A stretch of 64,000 nt of DNA from an uncultured Lachnospiraceae bacterium (lineage in GTDB: Bacteria > Bacillota > Clostridia > Lachnospirales > Lachnospiraceae): assembly GCA_900315945.1 (NCBI GenBank), contig ONAZ01000003.1, positions 514-64,513 of the forward strand, in the 5' to 3' direction. Shown here one piece after another: positions 62,411 through 64,000 of this stretch. Numbering within the stretch: position 1 is the stretch's first letter; the number at the start of each line of letters is the position of its first letter. The notes under the pieces were generated by a model. That model did no database searches, had not been told where the DNA came from, and saw only the letters and a program-made list of their open reading frames with translations. Made by a program: the position numbers and the translations under genes.

Positions 62411-63532
62411 ATGAGTAAAAAAGCAATAATTGCAATTATTGTGTCTGCCGTTGTTTTAATTGGCGGTGGTGTTACAGCATTCTTTTTGCTTCGTTCGCCA
62501 GAAGAAACAAAACAAGAAGTAGTTGTAGATAAGCATCCTAATCAGGCACAAAGTATTCTAACAGGTCAATGGATTGATAAGAATATCCAAAGTCAGCGTC
62601 CAATTGCAATAATGATGGAGAATGAAAAGCATAATCATCCATTATTTGGACTTAATTCATCTGGCGTAATCTATGAATGTCCTGTTGAAGGAAGTTCTAC
62701 AAGATTTATGGTCATATATGATAATAATATAGATGACAATTTAAAGCTTGGAAATGTACGTTCTAGCAGACCTTATTATATATATTTTGCACATGAATTT
62801 GATGCTTTATATGTTAACTGGGGTGCTTCAGTTCGTGCTATTGATATCTTAGCAACTGATTATATAGATAATCTAAGTGGTGTAATTAATGCAAAACTAG
62901 ATACAGTATGTTTCTTTAAGACTAATGATCATCCATCACCAAGTAATATCTATACTAATCGTGGTATGATTATGCAGGGTGTTCAACAGATGAATTATAG
63001 AACAACTCTTGATACTAATAAGCCTAAGAAATTTACATTTACAGAAGAAGCAGATCAACCTAACACACTTGCTGTAGAGGGGGCAACTGATTGTATGGTT
63101 ATTAAGCCATATTTCTTTGTAAATCTACCAAGATTTGAATATGATCCTGCAACACAGAAGTATAAGAGATTCCAGTTCGGTAAAGAACAAATTGATGGAA
63201 ATGACAATTCTCAAATAGTATGTGATAATATTATCTTCCAGGATGTTGATAGTCATGACTTAGAAGAGCATGATACTGCTAATAGTCCATATATCTGGTG
63301 TGAGACTACTGGTAAGGGTACTGGTAAATATTTCACAAAGGGTAAGATGATTGATATTACATGGTCTCGTCCTACTGAAAATGATGTTACAAAGTACTAT
63401 GATATGCAAGGAAATGAAATTGTAATTAATCAAGGTAGAACATGGGTATGTACAACAGAGAATAAGTACAAAGATAAGAATCAGTATTATGCAACAATTG
63501 AAGAGTATAATGCTGCAAACACAAAAAAATAA
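62411..63532 (+). CDS. DUF3048 domain protein (YerB-like), membrane-anchored
   Basis: 373 residues. N-terminal membrane anchor (about 5-27, 'AIIAIIVSAVVLIGGGVTAF'); no lipobox Cys. DUF3048 N- and C-domains: 'RPIAIMMENEKHNHPLFGL' (about 63), 'YECPVEGSSTRFMVIYDNN', 'GNVRSSRPYYIYFAHEFDALYVNWG' (about 115) and 'NQGRTWVCTTE' at the end. Extracytoplasmic. Function is not established for the family. GGGAGG upstream. Confidence 0.85.
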   Translation: MSKKAIIAIIVSAVVLIGGGVTAFFLLRSPEETKQEVVVDKHPNQAQSILTGQWIDKNIQSQRPIAIMMENEKHNHPLFGLNSSGVIYECPVEGSSTRFMVIYDNNIDDNLKLGNVRSSRPYYIYFAHEFDALYVNWGASVRAIDILATDYIDNLSGVINAKLDTVCFFKTNDHPSPSNIYTNRGMIMQGVQQMNYRTTLDTNKPKKFTFTEEADQPNTLAVEGATDCMVIKPYFFVNLPRFEYDPATQKYKRFQFGKEQIDGNDNSQIVCDNIIFQDVDSHDLEEHDTANSPYIWCETTGKGTGKYFTKGKMIDITWSRPTENDVTKYYDMQGNEIVINQGRTWVCTTENKYKDKNQYYATIEEYNAANTKK

Positions 63533-63548
63533 TAAGGACTAATAATTA

Positions 63549-64000
63549 ATGAGTAATGCAAAAAAAAGTGACCATAATTTTTTGCTTCAAGGCTCAATAC
63601 TTGCTATTGCACAGATTATTAGTAAGATAGTTGGACTTGTATATAGGATACCCCTTACTGCAATAATTGGTAAGCGTGGTAATGACTATTATGGCACTGC
63701 TTTTGAAGTTTACAATATAATACTTATTATTTCATCATTTAGTATTCCTTTAGCCGTCTCTAAATTAGTGGCGGCTAGGATTGCTAATGGTGAAGCAAAG
63801 AATGCCAATAGGGTTTTGATAGGCTCCTTGATTTTCTCTGTATTTTCAGGAGGAGCCGCAGCCTTTATTGTCTATTATTTTGCTGACTTTTTTACTGGTA
63901 CATTATTAAAGACACCATATTCAATAATTGCGCTTAAAGTTCTTGCACCTACGCTATTTGTTGTAGCTATAGTAGGTGTATTTCGTGGTTTTTTCCAGGG
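63549..64000 (+). CDS. MurJ/SpoVB-type lipid flippase, N-terminal part
   Basis: Frame opens at ATG 63549 (weak AAGGAC upstream) and runs off the right edge, about 150 codons. Starts 'MSNAKKSDHNFLLQGSILAI', then 'IISKIVGLVYRIPLTAIIG' (residues 23-41) and alternating hydrophobic segments (about 57-72, 92-118, 130-150), with 'YYGTAFEVYNIILIISSFSIP' and 'VSKLVAARI', the usual start of stage V sporulation protein B / MVF-type exporters. Likely translocates a lipid-linked peptidoglycan precursor. Truncated by the window, not by mutation. Confidence 0.8.
   Translation, partial: MSNAKKSDHNFLLQGSILAIAQIISKIVGLVYRIPLTAIIGKRGNDYYGTAFEVYNIILIISSFSIPLAVSKLVAARIANGEAKNANRVLIGSLIFSVFSGGAAAFIVYYFADFFTGTLLKTPYSIIALKVLAPTLFVVAIVGVFRGFFQ

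Noticed and set aside
1-64000. CRISPR arrays, tRNA/rRNA genes, complete insertion sequences, prophage
   Set aside because: No regularly spaced repeats, no tRNA-like cloverleaf or GGTTCGAAT-type T-loop runs, no complete transposase or phage genes seen; only the partial Rpn-type gene at the left edge is mobile-element related.

Overview
The window is about 64 kb of very AT-rich chromosome with mostly co-directional, tightly packed genes, strong AGGAGG-type ribosome binding sites, Rex, TTG/GTG starts, lipoprotein and sortase-like signals, and a spoVB/murJ-type flippase gene at the right edge. Gene content (2-hydroxyacyl-CoA dehydratases with a BadF/HgdC-type activator, indolepyruvate:ferredoxin oxidoreductase, Fhs/FolD, CooC- and CooT-like nickel proteins) points to a strictly anaerobic Firmicute of the class Clostridia, most likely Lachnospiraceae. 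This is inference from families; no rRNA or tRNA is present.

Layout. 1-0.2 kb: start of an Rpn/PDDEXK-type gene on the minus strand, cut by the window edge. 0.5-2.5 kb: thrS. 2.5-3.9 kb: a two-gene unit (DUF3990 ADP-ribosyltransferase-like protein plus an Xre-type HTH protein) behind a consensus promoter carrying a perfect dyad, with the look of a toxin-antitoxin module. 4.0-10.2 kb: acyl-CoA synthetase, then a large intergenic predicted structured RNA, then iorA-iorB-paaK-ACT, a 2-oxo-acid/aryl-acid module. 10.2-12.6 kb: tyrA-aroA on the minus strand. 12.8-15.3 kb: a secreted acidic tandem-repeat protein followed by an OmpR-type response regulator and its histidine kinase. 15.4-19.1 kb: an EF-G paralogue with altered G motifs, a DUF4097 lipoprotein, and a membrane protein whose promoter spacer is almost entirely a TA dinucleotide repeat. 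19.2-25.8 kb: four secreted proteins that look like a duplicated pair (papain-like peptidase + S41 peptidase), where the second peptidase copy has lost its catalytic domain; all end near a PKT(G/S)D motif. 25.8-26.5 kb: a membrane protein.

26.7-39.8 kb is housekeeping: leuS, icd, a hotdog thioesterase, an ABC-F ATPase, rex, a coiled-coil protein, nnr, alr, a CBS/CorC protein, a YebC-family regulator, glgA. 39.9-51.2 kb is the most unusual region: two complete two-subunit 2-hydroxyacyl-CoA dehydratase-family modules sharing one ATP-dependent activator, together with a CooC-type ATPase, a stand-alone protein resembling the central domain of acetyl-CoA synthase, a His-rich small protein, a CooT-type nickel protein, two related one-TM microproteins, and an Old Yellow Enzyme/2-enoate reductase-type flavoenzyme. 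It ends at a strong terminator. This looks like a coherent, nickel-linked, low-potential reductive system whose substrate I cannot determine.

51.4-64 kb is again core genome: ftsK/spoIIIE, fhs, folD, a zinc-ribbon/TPR protein, rlmH, a pyrimidine-nucleoside phosphorylase, phoH, a truncated and degenerate PgpH-like membrane protein in the usual pgpH position, ybeY, a DUF3048 protein and the 5' end of a MurJ/SpoVB-type flippase. I saw no tRNA, rRNA, CRISPR array or complete insertion sequence.
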